Translations under genes and position numbers: made by a program | Assembly (NCBI GenBank): GCA_029983695.1 | Contig: JASBZB010000005.1 | Span: 83,908 to 147,907 of the forward strand | Reading direction: 5' to 3' | Source of the DNA: Lutispora sp003527145 | GTDB lineage: Bacteria; Bacillota; Clostridia; Lutisporales; Lutisporaceae | Length of the DNA: 64,000 nt | Part shown: positions 1-9,905 of the stretch, piece after piece | Position numbering within the stretch: the first letter of the stretch is position 1 | Layout: every line of letters starts with the position of its first letter | Notes under the pieces: generated by a model | What the model was told of the DNA's origin: nothing | Database searches by the model: none | What the model saw: only the letters and a program-made list of their open reading frames with translations

Positions 1-482
1 AACTGATAGCTGCCGGCTATCCAGTTGTGATACTGGGCAGCGCCGACAGTATAGTGAGCTTCGGATTGACGCAAGAGGATGCTGCAGAGGTGAAACTGGG
101 AGATAGGATCACTATTGAGTCAAAAGGGACCCTATATGACGGGAAAATAAAGAACATATCAAAAATAATGGATATGGAAACCCAGACCTATAATGCGGAA
201 GCAGTGCTGGAAAACGCAGACCTGCCTGCAGGATCAGTGGTAAAGGTCTCTGTCCCCGCAGGAGAGTATAATGCGGTTATGATACCTCTAAACAGCGTAT
301 TGAGGGGGGACTACGATTATGTATATTTATCGGATAATGGAATAGCCCAAAAAAAGGAGATCAAGATAGGCAAGGTACAGGGGGACATGGTGGAAGTCAC
401 AGGGCTCAATAAGGGAGAAATGTTGATACTTGAAGGGATCAAGAGCATAAGTCACGGGGATAAGATAGAAATCATCCGATGA
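1..482 (+). CDS. RND efflux periplasmic adaptor (membrane-fusion) subunit, C-terminal part
   Basis: The reading frame is open from the first bases of the window, so the N-terminus lies upstream and only about 160 residues are visible. They fit the beta-barrel and membrane-proximal domains of an HlyD/AcrA-type adaptor: a block with KLGDRITIESKG, then a barrel segment with LPAGSVVKVSVPAGEY and VMIPLNSVLRG, then the closing VTGLNKGEMLILEGI segment. Such adaptors link an inner-membrane RND pump to the cell envelope. The stop codon overlaps an upstream ATG of the pump frame, and the pump follows within 20 bases, so the two are one operon. Family assignment is secure from context; the exported substrate is unknown. 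Confidence 0.85.
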   Translation, partial: LIAAGYPVVILGSADSIVSFGLTQEDAAEVKLGDRITIESKGTLYDGKIKNISKIMDMETQTYNAEAVLENADLPAGSVVKVSVPAGEYNAVMIPLNSVLRGDYDYVYLSDNGIAQKKEIKIGKVQGDMVEVTGLNKGEMLILEGIKSISHGDKIEIIR

Positions 483-499
483 CTAAGGGGGATGGAACG

Positions 500-3400
500 A
501 TGATGAAAGCTATTGCTGCTGCCATACGCAATAAGAAGATAACCTTCGTTATGGCAGCCGCTGTAATGATATTTGGCCTCTACAACTATTTCATGATACC
601 AAAGCAGGAAGATCCGGACATCACGCCTCCTTTTGCCATGATGACAGCCATATACCCGGGGGCTTCCCCTGAAATAGTAGAAAAGCTGGTGACCAAAACG
701 ATAGAAGATAAATTGGTTGAGATAGAGGGCTATGATTATTCCCAATCATACTCCCGCAATAGTGCCAGCATTGTAATAATGAGGCTGAGAAATGGTGCGG
801 ATATTGACAAAGCCTGGGCAGCCCTGAGGGAGAAGATGGACGATCTGCAAAATGAGCTTCCCAAGGATTGCGGCAAGATCGATATCGAGACTGACCTGGC
901 AGATACCGCAGGAATGATAATAAGCCTGTCGGGGGAAAAGTACAGCTACGAAGAGCTGGAGTTTTTCGCAGAGGGCTTGAAAAGCGAACTGATGAAGATA
1001 GAAGGAGTATCCAGATTTGATATAGATGGGGTGCAGAAGAAAGAAGTAAAGGTGGTTGCAGACATATCGAAGCTCAACCAATATATGCTTTCGCTGCAGG
1101 ACCTTGTCAATATAATAAAAGCTTCTAATGTTGAAATACCTTCTGGTGCCATAGAGGGGAGCAGCACAATAAATGTCATGGTTTCAAGCCGGTATGAGGA
1201 TATAGAGGATATAAAAAATACCGTAGTATATGTCTCACCCGAAAGCGGGATATCCGTCAGACTCAAGGACATAGCCCGGGTTGAAATGGGGTTGGAGGAT
1301 TCCAACTATAAAGTAAAATATAATGGCAAAAACTCAGTGCTTCTGACCGGATACTTTGTAAAAAACAAAAATATAGTTGAAGTGGGCAAAAAGGTTGAAA
1401 AAACTATGACAAAGCTTATGGAAAAGCTTCCTGAGGATTTGGTTTTGGATAAGATCCTCTTTCAACCTGAGGATGTGGCAAAGGCTACCAATGACTTTAT
1501 ACTGAATCTGATCGAGGGCATGATCTTTGTAATAATTGTGGTGTTTGCGGGAATGGGACTTAAAAACGCCATAGTTGTATCCACAGCCATACCGCTATCT
1601 ATCATGGCAACCTTTGTTATCATGAGCCTCCTGGGAATAAAGATCCACCAGATATCCATATCTGCTCTCATAATCGCTTTGGGGATGCTGGTGGATAATG
1701 CCATAGTCACCAGCGACGCAATCCAGGTCAGGCTGGACAGGGGCGATGACAGGATGGATGCTTGTGTAGGCGGTGTGAGAGAGGTGGCAGTGCCTGTTTT
1801 TACCTCCACCTTGACCACAGTTGCTGCATTTATACCTTTGCTGATGCTGAACTCGGTAGCCGGGGAGTATGTTATAAGCGTACCTTTGATAGTGATAATA
1901 TCTTTGAGCGCTTCCTATATAACTGCTCTTTTTGTCACCCCTTCCCTGGCATATATTTTTTTCAAGCCCAGCAAAGATAGAAAGCATAACTATTCCGCAA
2001 GAAAGTTTTTTATGAGCTTGCTGGATAAGGCTCTCAAGCGGAGAGGCCGGGCAGTTGCTTTATCCGTGGCAGCGTTTGCCCTATCCATATTTATGGCTTT
2101 GCAGCTGGGGCTCCAATTTTTCCCCTATGCCGATAAGGATATGATGTATATCAATATAACCAGCGAAAGAAGCAATGATCTGGCAAAAACGGAAGAGATA
2201 ACTGAAGATGTGTTTAGCATACTGGAAGATCAAAAGGAAATAAAGTTTTATACCGCCGCTATCGGTGACGGACTTCCAAAGTTTTACAATGCGGTACCTA
2301 TAAGCACACCCTCAAAGGATTTTTCTCAGATCTTGCTGAGAGTTGACTTGAAGAAGGGCGGGAGATTCAAAACCAACTCAGAATTTTCCGATTACCTTCA
2401 ATCCGAGATCGATAGAAAGATTGCCGGGGGCAAGGTGGTTGTAAAGCTGCTGGAGCTGGCTGAACCTACAGGAGCACCTGTGGTTGTGAGAGTCTCCGGC
2501 AAGGATATGGATGCGCTGGTGCAAACGGCCGGCCTTATAAAGTCCTTACTGAAGGAAATACCGGGCACCATGAATATAGAAGATGATCATGCAGACAGAA
2601 TATATCAATATGATGTGGCTTTGGCCCCTGATTTGGCAGCTTATTACGGGCTCAGCTCCTATGATGTGCAGAATGAGATAAACATAGCCTTGATGGGAAG
2701 GGTGCCCAGCAAGCTCCGTCAGCAAGGAAGTGAATATAATATAAAGGTTGAGGGGGATATAAGGTCCAAAGAGGAACTGGAAAATCTGGCTGTCAAATCT
2801 TCCGTAACCGGCAATAAAGCATTGCTGAAATCCGTTGCACCGATAAGCGTCGCCCATCAGTACCCTCAGATAAAAAAATACAACCGAGAGATGGCCGTAA
2901 TGGTTTTAAGCGATGTTAAAACCGGATATAATCCTGTGGATATTGAAAGAAGCCTGGGGGAAAAGCTGAAAGGTGCGGATGTGGGCAATGTATCAATAAT
3001 CTTTGACGGTGAAAGAGAAAAGATAGTCCAGTATTTTGGGGATTTGGGAGTATCTGCAATATTTGCGGTGATGCTTGTTTATATCATACTGCTGTTCCAG
3101 TTCGGATCGTTCCTGCAGCCTCTTATAATACTCATAACCATACCCCTATCTGTAATAGGATCAATTTTGGGCCTGGCATTGTTCAGACAGCCCTTGTCCT
3201 TTACTGCGCTTTTAGGAATTGTAAGTCTTGCGGGCATAGTGGTAAACAACGCCATACTGCTTGTAGACTTTATAAATGCAGAAAGAAGCGAGAGTAAGGA
3301 TGTAAACACAGCCTGCATAGATGCGGTGAATAAGAGATTCCGGCCCATCATGCTGACCACCATTACTACCGTAATAGGGCTGATCCCTTTGGCATTGGGC

Positions 3401-3520
3401 GGCAGCAGCCTCATGGTGCCCATGGCTGTGTCGCTTATGAGCGGTTTGATGATATCCACATTGCTGACATTGGTGGTGATACCGGTAGTATACAGCATAT
3501 TTGAAAAAAAGGCAGCTTAG
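500..3520 (+). CDS. RND-family efflux transporter permease
   Basis: A proton-driven inner-membrane pump of the AcrB/CusA superfamily, about 1006 residues, the usual length. The protein starts with a first membrane helix (ITFVMAAAVMIFGLYNYFMIPKQEDPDI), has a large porter domain, a central helix bundle with the conserved acidic motif ALGMLVDNAIV, a second porter domain and a second bundle with SLAGIVVNNAILLVDFI. The ATG at 500 is preferred over the in-frame ATG at 479 because AAGGGGG lies about 9 bases upstream. It is cotranscribed with the adaptor before it. Substrate class is not readable from sequence; the PKQEDPDI N-terminus resembles multidrug-type pumps of Firmicutes rather than metal pumps. 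Confidence 0.93.
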   Translation: MMKAIAAAIRNKKITFVMAAAVMIFGLYNYFMIPKQEDPDITPPFAMMTAIYPGASPEIVEKLVTKTIEDKLVEIEGYDYSQSYSRNSASIVIMRLRNGADIDKAWAALREKMDDLQNELPKDCGKIDIETDLADTAGMIISLSGEKYSYEELEFFAEGLKSELMKIEGVSRFDIDGVQKKEVKVVADISKLNQYMLSLQDLVNIIKASNVEIPSGAIEGSSTINVMVSSRYEDIEDIKNTVVYVSPESGISVRLKDIARVEMGLEDSNYKVKYNGKNSVLLTGYFVKNKNIVEVGKKVEKTMTKLMEKLPEDLVLDKILFQPEDVAKATNDFILNLIEGMIFVIIVVFAGMGLKNAIVVSTAIPLSIMATFVIMSLLGIKIHQISISALIIALGMLVDNAIVTSDAIQVRLDRGDDRMDACVGGVREVAVPVFTSTLTTVAAFIPLLMLNSVAGEYVISVPLIVIISLSASYITALFVTPSLAYIFFKPSKDRKHNYSARKFFMSLLDKALKRRGRAVALSVAAFALSIFMALQLGLQFFPYADKDMMYINITSERSNDLAKTEEITEDVFSILEDQKEIKFYTAAIGDGLPKFYNAVPISTPSKDFSQILLRVDLKKGGRFKTNSEFSDYLQSEIDRKIAGGKVVVKLLELAEPTGAPVVVRVSGKDMDALVQTAGLIKSLLKEIPGTMNIEDDHADRIYQYDVALAPDLAAYYGLSSYDVQNEINIALMGRVPSKLRQQGSEYNIKVEGDIRSKEELENLAVKSSVTGNKALLKSVAPISVAHQYPQIKKYNREMAVMVLSDVKTGYNPVDIERSLGEKLKGADVGNVSIIFDGEREKIVQYFGDLGVSAIFAVMLVYIILLFQFGSFLQPLIILITIPLSVIGSILGLALFRQPLSFTALLGIVSLAGIVVNNAILLVDFINAERSESKDVNTACIDAVNKRFRPIMLTTITTVIGLIPLALGGSSLMVPMAVSLMSGLMISTLLTLVVIPVVYSIFEKKAA

Positions 3521-3546
3521 GCTGATGTAGCTTAGGCCGCCTTTTT
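3506..3546. terminator. Bidirectional terminator between convergent genes
   Basis: AAAAAGGC at 3506-3513 pairs with GCCTTTTT at 3539-3546. The stem has A-rich and T-rich ends on both strands, so it can end the efflux operon (plus) and the germination operon (minus). It overlaps the last codons of the efflux pump and of the gerB-like gene. The loop contains a 9-bp direct repeat, AGCTTAGGC. Confidence 0.75.
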
Positions 3547-4650
3547 CTTTTTTTTCATTAAGCCGATAAGCAAAATAATGGGAGGTATGATCAATGTAAG
3601 GGCAATATCCCCTATATTTGCTACAGTGTAGGAAAAACGCTCCAGGTCAAATTTGCGTACAGTGATCAATAAGGCTAAAAGATATAATACCAATATGAAA
3701 ATATTTAAAAGAGGCTTTTCATCCTTTAGATTAAAGATGGTTCCGATAAGCCTTAGAGTTATGTAAGAAAGAGTAGCAATAAGAACAAAGTCACTCAGAA
3801 CCCATACTATTACTGCAAAGGATTCAATTTTTTCCAATATGTCAAACACAGATATCAGCTTTACTGCAGACATAAATGGCAAGGGAGACTTTTCAGTGAC
3901 GGAGGATCCGAGAGAACCTATTACTACTATTAAAAGCACTATAGTATAGAATGCGAGGTACAACGATGCATATAAACTTTGCTTCATTAAATTTTCCTTA
4001 TGGCTTATTTCATCACTTATCAAAAAAATAAAAAATATATATCCCCATAGAGAGATTGTGCCTGGGCTTGATTTAAGGACCGGCAATATGTCTATGTAGC
4101 TTATGGGCATCAAATTCTTTAATTTTACTTGAGGCAATAAAAAGATAACCAGAAGAAAAAATACTATACCTATGATTGGGTTGATTATTTCATTCATTCT
4201 TGCCAATATAGTCAGTCCTGATTTTAATGTAATAAGCACAATAATAAGCATGATGGCTATAAATATGCTTATGTTTGTATCAGAAAATATTGAAGTTACA
4301 AGTCTTTCGGCGTAATATCTGGTGAAAAGGGCTGTCATGATCAAAATCCACAAAGCATACACTGTCAATAATATTTTACCGGCGGTCTTTCCTATGATTA
4401 GAGTGATAATAGTAGTCATAGGCTTATCGTTATATTTCTTAATAGTTTTATCCAGCAATAAAAACATGATATATAGAGAAAATAATGCTATTATAGGCAT
4501 TAGATAAGAGGCTTGTTTCGCTATATGAGCGGTATATGTGGAGACAAAGCGTATTGAGGGGGAGAATATCAATGTCAGATATAAAAGGAGGGTCTGCCTT
4601 AAAGAAATCTTGCCTTTATTTTCCAGCATATGATAATAAACCTCCCTCAT
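3532..4650 (-). CDS. Spore germination protein, GerAB/GerKB family (endospore permease-like)
   Basis: A membrane protein of the amino acid-polyamine-organocation type that forms the B subunit of a germinant receptor in the spore inner membrane. At 372 residues it has the usual length, with about ten hydrophobic helices and little soluble sequence. The start MREVYYHMLENKGKISLRQTLLLYLTLIF has the short cytoplasmic tail typical of the family. It is the last gene of the A-C-small-B receptor operon and overlaps the 66-residue gene upstream by 4 bases. By family analogy it binds or passes the germinant; the germinant cannot be told from sequence. Confidence 0.88.
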   Translation of the reverse strand: MREVYYHMLENKGKISLRQTLLLYLTLIFSPSIRFVSTYTAHIAKQASYLMPIIALFSLYIMFLLLDKTIKKYNDKPMTTIITLIIGKTAGKILLTVYALWILIMTALFTRYYAERLVTSIFSDTNISIFIAIMLIIVLITLKSGLTILARMNEIINPIIGIVFFLLVIFLLPQVKLKNLMPISYIDILPVLKSSPGTISLWGYIFFIFLISDEISHKENLMKQSLYASLYLAFYTIVLLIVVIGSLGSSVTEKSPLPFMSAVKLISVFDILEKIESFAVIVWVLSDFVLIATLSYITLRLIGTIFNLKDEKPLLNIFILVLYLLALLITVRKFDLERFSYTVANIGDIALTLIIPPIILLIGLMKKKKKAA

Positions 4651-4847
4651 TGTTTATATCGGAATAGCTTAAGAGCAAATTCCGCTATGCTTATGCTGTA
4701 AGGATTCCTTGTGTACAAATAAGCCATAGCGGCGGCTGATAAGGCAAACAATAGAAATACGGCCATTTCCTTATACAGCTTTCTGCTGCTCATATAATTG
4801 ATGTCATACAGAGATATGACAGCTATCAAAATCAGCCCAAAAATCAT
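4647..4847 (-). CDS. Small membrane protein embedded in the germination operon
   Basis: 66 residues with two hydrophobic segments (MIFGLILIAVISLY near the N-terminus and AVFLLFALSAAAMAYLY in the middle) and a short basic tail. It overlaps both neighbours by 4 bases (ATGA junctions), so it is translated as part of the receptor operon and is not an accidental frame. Its placement recalls the small two-helix D-type accessory proteins encoded in some ger operons of Bacilli, which modulate receptor activity, but no sequence motif proves this. Function is inferred from position only. Confidence 0.7.
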   Translation of the reverse strand: MIFGLILIAVISLYDINYMSSRKLYKEMAVFLLFALSAAAMAYLYTRNPYSISIAEFALKLFRYKQ

Positions 4848-6046
4848 TTTTCCACCCCGTACCCGCTTCTTATAGGTTCTTCGATATCATAGGTTCTGTT
4901 TATAACCGAATCGATATTCACAGATATTTTAAGATCCGGGAATATTTTATTCCAATCATTTTTTATGCTCTCCCATAGAACCGGATATTTTCGATATACT
5001 TCATAGCTTATGGGGAATATATCCATATTATTTTCTTTTGCAAAGGATAATATATCCTGAACTTCTTTTTTTACTTCTTCTTCCTGCTGCTTTTCAAGAA
5101 AATTCAAGATATCCTTTTTGAAAATATTTTTAGTACCCTTTATACCCATTACATTGGATGATAATTTAATATTTATTGCAATATTCAGTTTGCCATCTGT
5201 CAGCTTTGGTATGATTTTTGTTTTGCTTTCTATTATTTCAAGAGAAACAGACTGGCCACCGGGCTCCTTTACTATAATTATTCCCGACTTTATTTTTCCT
5301 CTTACCCAGTTAAAGCCTCTTGCCATTTTATCAGTTATATATCCGAAAAGCTTTTCCCCTTTGAATAATGCGAAGCCGGACAGCTTAAGTCTGTCTTTGC
5401 TGCCTTGTTCACTGGGATTCTCATAGTTGCCACTTTTGATTTCTATGCATGGGATATATGGTGACATATATGTGTAATCAAACATATTCATTATATCAAC
5501 CAGGTTTATTTCATCCGATATCGAAAGTTTATCCTGGTTGCTTAAGAGGCTTTCCAATAAATCTCCCACGAACACATCTTCATCCCCTATTTTTCTTAAA
5601 GTATTTAAAGCTGTATAGCCTTTAACGATTAAAACCTTGGAATTTAATCTTATTTCATGGTCCCGGGCAAAAAAATCCATATACTTCAAGATTTCATCTT
5701 TAGCTGCCTCTTCTCCGATCAGTATATATTCTGCATGGCCATAAAAGACTCTTTTATCCGAATAAGCGGAAAGGTCTCTAATGGCTTCAGCTGTTGTAGC
5801 TCCCCTTGACGTCAGTATATTGGTCTTTGTTTTGGAACCGCTGCTTCCTTCCCTTGACCCTGAGGCCGGATTAATATTTTTTGTGGCTGACGAAACAATG
5901 ATATCCTCACTGCCATCCTCTGCCTTATCTATTCCGACAGCGTTGACGAAAAGTATCTTATTTATTTCGGTCCTTCCAAAGCTGTATTTGGTACAGCCGG
6001 CGGTAAGAAAAAGGGATATAAATATTAATACTATTAATTTCTTCAT
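4844..6046 (-). CDS. Spore germination lipoprotein, Ger(x)C family
   Basis: The C subunit of a germinant receptor, anchored on the outer face of the spore inner membrane. It has a lipoprotein signal (MKKLIVLIFISLFLTAGC) with the lipidated cysteine at residue 18, followed by the family start motif TEINKILFVNAVGIDK. Length of about 400 residues is normal. The ATG at 6046 is chosen over the GTG at 6058 because GAGGTG lies 9 bases upstream of the ATG and includes that GTG. It follows the A subunit by 15 bases and overlaps the small membrane gene downstream. Confidence 0.9.
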   Translation of the reverse strand: MKKLIVLIFISLFLTAGCTKYSFGRTEINKILFVNAVGIDKAEDGSEDIIVSSATKNINPASGSREGSSGSKTKTNILTSRGATTAEAIRDLSAYSDKRVFYGHAEYILIGEEAAKDEILKYMDFFARDHEIRLNSKVLIVKGYTALNTLRKIGDEDVFVGDLLESLLSNQDKLSISDEINLVDIMNMFDYTYMSPYIPCIEIKSGNYENPSEQGSKDRLKLSGFALFKGEKLFGYITDKMARGFNWVRGKIKSGIIIVKEPGGQSVSLEIIESKTKIIPKLTDGKLNIAINIKLSSNVMGIKGTKNIFKKDILNFLEKQQEEEVKKEVQDILSFAKENNMDIFPISYEVYRKYPVLWESIKNDWNKIFPDLKISVNIDSVINRTYDIEEPIRSGYGVEK

Positions 6047-6060
6047 ACCTGAAAGCACCT

Positions 6061-7527
6061 CTAATTCCGCCTTTTATTATTTTTGGTCTTCAGATTGGCA
6101 GGCCTGTTTTTCATAAAGGATAAAGGCAATCTGAAAAAAGTATCCTGGAACTGCATCGAATCCGTCGAGACAAAGGGGGATAGGTAGGGCACGCTGTAAT
6201 TATCTATGGTGCATAGATGATATATCAGCAAAATACCTGCAATGCTCATGCCGAACAATCCCGCAATGCTGCTTGCTATTGCGATTATGAAGCGCCACAG
6301 CCTGATAGCATTGGAAAAGTCCTGATTGGGCATGACATAGCTGGATATGGCGGTTGAGGCTATCATAACGACTACAGCGGGGGATACCAGTTTAGCATCC
6401 ACCGCCGCTTGCCCTACTACGACAGCCCCTACTATGGATAAGGCCTGGCCTATGGTTTTGGGAAGCCTGATCCCTGCCTCTACCAGTATTTCAAAAGCTA
6501 TCAGGAGCCCTAAAGTCTCTATAAAGGAGGGGAAAGGCACTCCTTCTTTGGAAATTTGTATTGATAAGGCAAGCTGCGTAGGTATCATTTCCTGATGAAA
6601 GGAGGTTACAGCTATATAAAAGCCGGGAAGAAAAAGAGTAAGTGCAGTAAGCATAAAACGCAGCAGCCTTATGGCAGAGCTATAGATGAAGTTTTGGGAA
6701 TAATCTTCAGGCGCTTGCATAAATTGCACAAAGGTAGCAGGTACAATCAGCGTTACAGGGAGACCGTCTATCAATATGCCTACTCTGCCCTCAAGCAAGT
6801 TGGAGCAAAATTTATCAGGCCTTTCGGTATACAGCAGTTGAGGAAAGGGAGAGAACTTATTGCTCCTTAAGCGCTCTTCTATGACAGAAGTGGTCAGTAC
6901 TCCATCCACATCTATAGACCGAATTTTTTTTGTTATCTCATCTACCATGCTTTCATTTGTAAGATTTCTAATATACAATATTCCGATAGGAGTTTTTGTC
7001 TGTTTCCCTATTATTATTTCTTTAATGGTCAAATCTATGGTCTTTATTCTTCTCCTTATGGTAGCAATATTAGTTGACAGGGTCTCTACGAAGGAATCCT
7101 TCGGGCCTTTGATCACATTTTCGTTAGAAGGTTCTGTTATGTTTCTGGTATCAAAGCCTTGAACGTTGAAGGAAAAGGCTGCGGCGTTTTTATCAAATAT
7201 CAGAACGGCATTCCCGTTGAGTATATCAGAAGCAACAAAGTCTATATCCAAAAGTTTTTTTTCATCTGGGAAATACAAGCTGCCCGATTCGATAAGATCT
7301 ATTATTTCCTCTTCTTTTTTTGCACAGCGTAAATAAGGGCTTTCTAGAAGAGGCTTCAGAATGAAATTGCTTAGGTACTCCTTTTGGATAAGCCCGTCAA
7401 TAAAAGCAAGGGTCACTTTTATAGCTTTCTCTGAGCCTGCATAGATATCTTTAAAGTATATATCGCTGCTGTGACCGATTAGAGCTATCAAATTTGCGGT
7501 ATTTAATTCCATATTCTCATTGCCCAT
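6061..7527 (-). CDS. Spore germination receptor A subunit, GerA/GerKA family
   Basis: The A subunit of the receptor that senses germinants and starts cation release in dormant spores. The protein has an N-terminal soluble domain (about residues 1-290) with the family motif EGRVGILIDGLPVTLIVPATF, then a membrane domain with several helices including the PSFIETLGLLIAFEILVEAGIRLP region, and a basic C-terminus. At 488 residues it matches the family. The ATG at 7527 is preferred to the TTG at 7548 because GAAAGGAGAG lies between them at good spacing. It is the first gene of the four-gene operon; expression late in the forespore is expected, but I could not identify a convincing sigma-G promoter upstream. 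Confidence 0.92.
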   Translation of the reverse strand: MGNENMELNTANLIALIGHSSDIYFKDIYAGSEKAIKVTLAFIDGLIQKEYLSNFILKPLLESPYLRCAKKEEEIIDLIESGSLYFPDEKKLLDIDFVASDILNGNAVLIFDKNAAAFSFNVQGFDTRNITEPSNENVIKGPKDSFVETLSTNIATIRRRIKTIDLTIKEIIIGKQTKTPIGILYIRNLTNESMVDEITKKIRSIDVDGVLTTSVIEERLRSNKFSPFPQLLYTERPDKFCSNLLEGRVGILIDGLPVTLIVPATFVQFMQAPEDYSQNFIYSSAIRLLRFMLTALTLFLPGFYIAVTSFHQEMIPTQLALSIQISKEGVPFPSFIETLGLLIAFEILVEAGIRLPKTIGQALSIVGAVVVGQAAVDAKLVSPAVVVMIASTAISSYVMPNQDFSNAIRLWRFIIAIASSIAGLFGMSIAGILLIYHLCTIDNYSVPYLSPFVSTDSMQFQDTFFRLPLSFMKNRPANLKTKNNKRRN

Positions 7528-7833
7528 ATTATATTTCTCTCCTTTCAAAAATTATCTGCTAAAGCACCGGCTTTTATGCGTCACATATACATAAGAAGAT
7601 GAAATAAAAAAACAGCCGTGAAAATCACGAATGTTGCTTTTGCATAGCTTCTGACGGGTGAGAATAAAAAAGAAGTATGCATATCAAATAGAATTTAGGG
7701 GAAAAATGGCAGATAAATTTGCATATATCGTCGGAATTTGCGATAAATAAATGAAGGATAATGCAAAAATATGTAGAATTAGTTATAATATTACAAATAT
7801 TTACAGGAATGTTTGTAGAGGTGAAGGAAGGCT

Positions 7834-9780
7834 ATGACAAACAAAATTAACAGATTTATGGGTATAGCAGCCACGATATTAGCTATAATGTTTTTGGAGT
7901 CAACGGAGATTTCATATAGATTATCTACTATTTTTGGGATATTTGCAATGCTTATCATATTTTCCATATATAAAGGCGGGATATTGTCGGGCGTGGGGAG
8001 CACTATCATCACCATATTATATATGTACAATTTGAGGAGAGGCCGGGTTCAAGATCCAAGCCTTTACGACATTTCACACTATGAATTTTTGCTGGATATA
8101 CTGTCTATGATATGCATAGGAGTGCTCGCAGGCATCATGCAATACAGGTATATAAGCTATTATGAAAGGTTCAAGGAGAGCTGCTTGTTTGCATCCCGGG
8201 CCGAGGAAATATCGGATATCATGATTTGCAACACATCTCCGGAAGGAAAGTATATAAAGGTGCCTCAAAACCTATGCTCACTATTGGGCTATACGAAAAA
8301 TGAGCTTTTCAATAAGCATTACTGGGATGTAACTCATCCCGAGGATGCCGCATTGGAAGAAGAGCTGTTCCATAGCCTTATTAGCGGTCATAAGGAAACA
8401 TACAGTATGGAAAAAAGGGCTTATAAGAAGAACGGGGAATTGATCTGGTTATTCTGCAATGTTTCTGCTGTAAAAAATAACGATGGAGAGATAATATATC
8501 TGCTCAGGTATCTGGTGGATATAACAGAGCAGAAAATAATGAGAGAAGAGTTAAAAAATAAAGAGAAAGAGCTCAGAAGAAGCGAGAATAAGTACCGGAA
8601 CCTGGTGGAGCTGAGCCCGGATGCAGTTATAATTCATGAGGGCGATACCATTACCTTTGTCAATAACACAGGTGTAAAGCTGCTGGGCGAGCTGACAGCG
8701 GAGGATGTGACAGGGAAGAGTCTGTATGAATTTATACATCCGGACTATGTATACAATGTAAAAAGCCAGATCGGAAGGGCCTGTGTGAATCTTAACCAGG
8801 CTGGCATGCCCTTTGATGTGAAAATAATATCTCATAACCGGATTGAAACGGATGTGGAGATGATAAACATAGGGTTCAACAATGGCAATGACATTCAGGT
8901 AATGGCCATAATACGTGATATCACGGAGAGAAAGAGATCCGAAGAACTCAAAATAGCCATGAAAGAAAATGAAAGGCTTCTGGTGGAGGCAAAAGAATAT
9001 GATAGGATCAAAAATGAGTTTTTCGCAAATATCTCTCACGAGCTGAGGACACCTTTGAATGTGATACTGGGTACGCTGCAGCTTCTTGACATACATAATC
9101 AGAACGGCAGCAAGAAGGATTTAAATATGGATAAGTATATAGGCCTTATGAAGCAGAATTGCTATAGGCTTCTGAGGCTCGTGACCAATATCATTGATAT
9201 AACTAAAATTGATGCTGGGTATTTTGATGTAAACCTGGAAAGCTACAATATTGTAAGCATTATAGAAGATATAACTCTCTCTGCATCCGATTATATAGAG
9301 GATAAAGGCCTTAGTCTGGAATTTGATACGGATACGGAGGAAAAAATAATAAAATGTGATCCGGATCAGATGGAGCGTATAATGCTGAATCTGATCTCCA
9401 ACGCAGTCAAATTCACCAAACCCGGGGGTAAGATAAGCGTAAAGCTTACCGACAAGGGCAGCAGCATATTTATAAGCATTAAGGATACGGGGATCGGAAT
9501 ACCTGAAGACAAGCAGGGAATGATTTTTGAGCGCTTCAGGCAGGTGAACAAGTCCCTTACCAGAGACCATGAAGGCAGCGGCATAGGGCTCTCGCTGGTG
9601 AAGTCCTTGGTAGAGATCCATGGCGGTACGATATATTTGATAAGCGAGCCGGGCCGCGGCAGCGAATTTATAATAGAGCTGCCCACAAATGAAAGCCATG
9701 AATCTCACAAAAAAGAGCGGGCGGCAAAGGTAAGACATATTGAGAGGATACAAGTAGAGTTTTCTGATATATATTCTTGA
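7834..9780 (+). CDS. PAS-domain sensor histidine kinase (orphan)
   Basis: A 648-residue membrane-bound hybrid of four parts: N-terminal hydrophobic helices (residues about 5-105), a PAS domain with a PAC tail (about 130-240), a second PAS domain (about 250-370), and a kinase core. The phospho-accepting histidine is H402 in SHELRTP; the ATP-binding lid has NLISNAVKF (N box), DTGIGI (G1) and GSGIGLSL (G2). GAAGGAAGG precedes the ATG. No response regulator gene adjoins it, so its partner is elsewhere. In Clostridia, orphan kinases of this form often feed Spo0A, but that is family-level inference. Confidence 0.9.
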   Translation: MTNKINRFMGIAATILAIMFLESTEISYRLSTIFGIFAMLIIFSIYKGGILSGVGSTIITILYMYNLRRGRVQDPSLYDISHYEFLLDILSMICIGVLAGIMQYRYISYYERFKESCLFASRAEEISDIMICNTSPEGKYIKVPQNLCSLLGYTKNELFNKHYWDVTHPEDAALEEELFHSLISGHKETYSMEKRAYKKNGELIWLFCNVSAVKNNDGEIIYLLRYLVDITEQKIMREELKNKEKELRRSENKYRNLVELSPDAVIIHEGDTITFVNNTGVKLLGELTAEDVTGKSLYEFIHPDYVYNVKSQIGRACVNLNQAGMPFDVKIISHNRIETDVEMINIGFNNGNDIQVMAIIRDITERKRSEELKIAMKENERLLVEAKEYDRIKNEFFANISHELRTPLNVILGTLQLLDIHNQNGSKKDLNMDKYIGLMKQNCYRLLRLVTNIIDITKIDAGYFDVNLESYNIVSIIEDITLSASDYIEDKGLSLEFDTDTEEKIIKCDPDQMERIMLNLISNAVKFTKPGGKISVKLTDKGSSIFISIKDTGIGIPEDKQGMIFERFRQVNKSLTRDHEGSGIGLSLVKSLVEIHGGTIYLISEPGRGSEFIIELPTNESHESHKKERAAKVRHIERIQVEFSDIYS

Positions 9781-9810
9781 GGAAGCCGATTGGCTCCTTT
9801 TTTATTTTTT
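9781..9810 (+). terminator. Rho-independent terminator after the orphan kinase
   Basis: GGAAGCC and GGCTCC form a short GC-rich stem with a GATT loop and one bulged A, followed directly by a T-rich run (TTTTTTATTTTTT). It begins one base after the stop codon. Confidence 0.8.
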
Positions 9811-9833
9811 GATAGAAAATTAAGATGCAGTTA

Positions 9834-9862
9834 TTGACAATTAAAATCACGAGGTATATACT
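9834..9862 (+). promoter_or_regulatory. Sigma-A type promoter of the GntR/ABC operon
   Basis: TTGACA at 9834-9839 and TATACT at 9857-9862 are separated by exactly 17 bases, close to the consensus. Transcription would start near 9869, leaving a short leader before the GntR gene at 9906. The leader holds a weak dyad (CTTA...TAAG) where the GntR protein could bind; that part is a guess. Confidence 0.75.
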
Positions 9863-9905
9863 TAGTTACATAACCAATTAACCGAATAAGTGAGGAGGTG
9901 TTTCA

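Noticed and set aside
7549..7833. Sigma-G promoter for the germination operon
   Set aside because: I looked for a TGAATA-like -35 and CATACTA-like -10 on the minus strand. GCATAAAA is present but no -35 at the right distance, so no site is called. A small CGTGA/TCACG hairpin is the only other structure seen in this gap.
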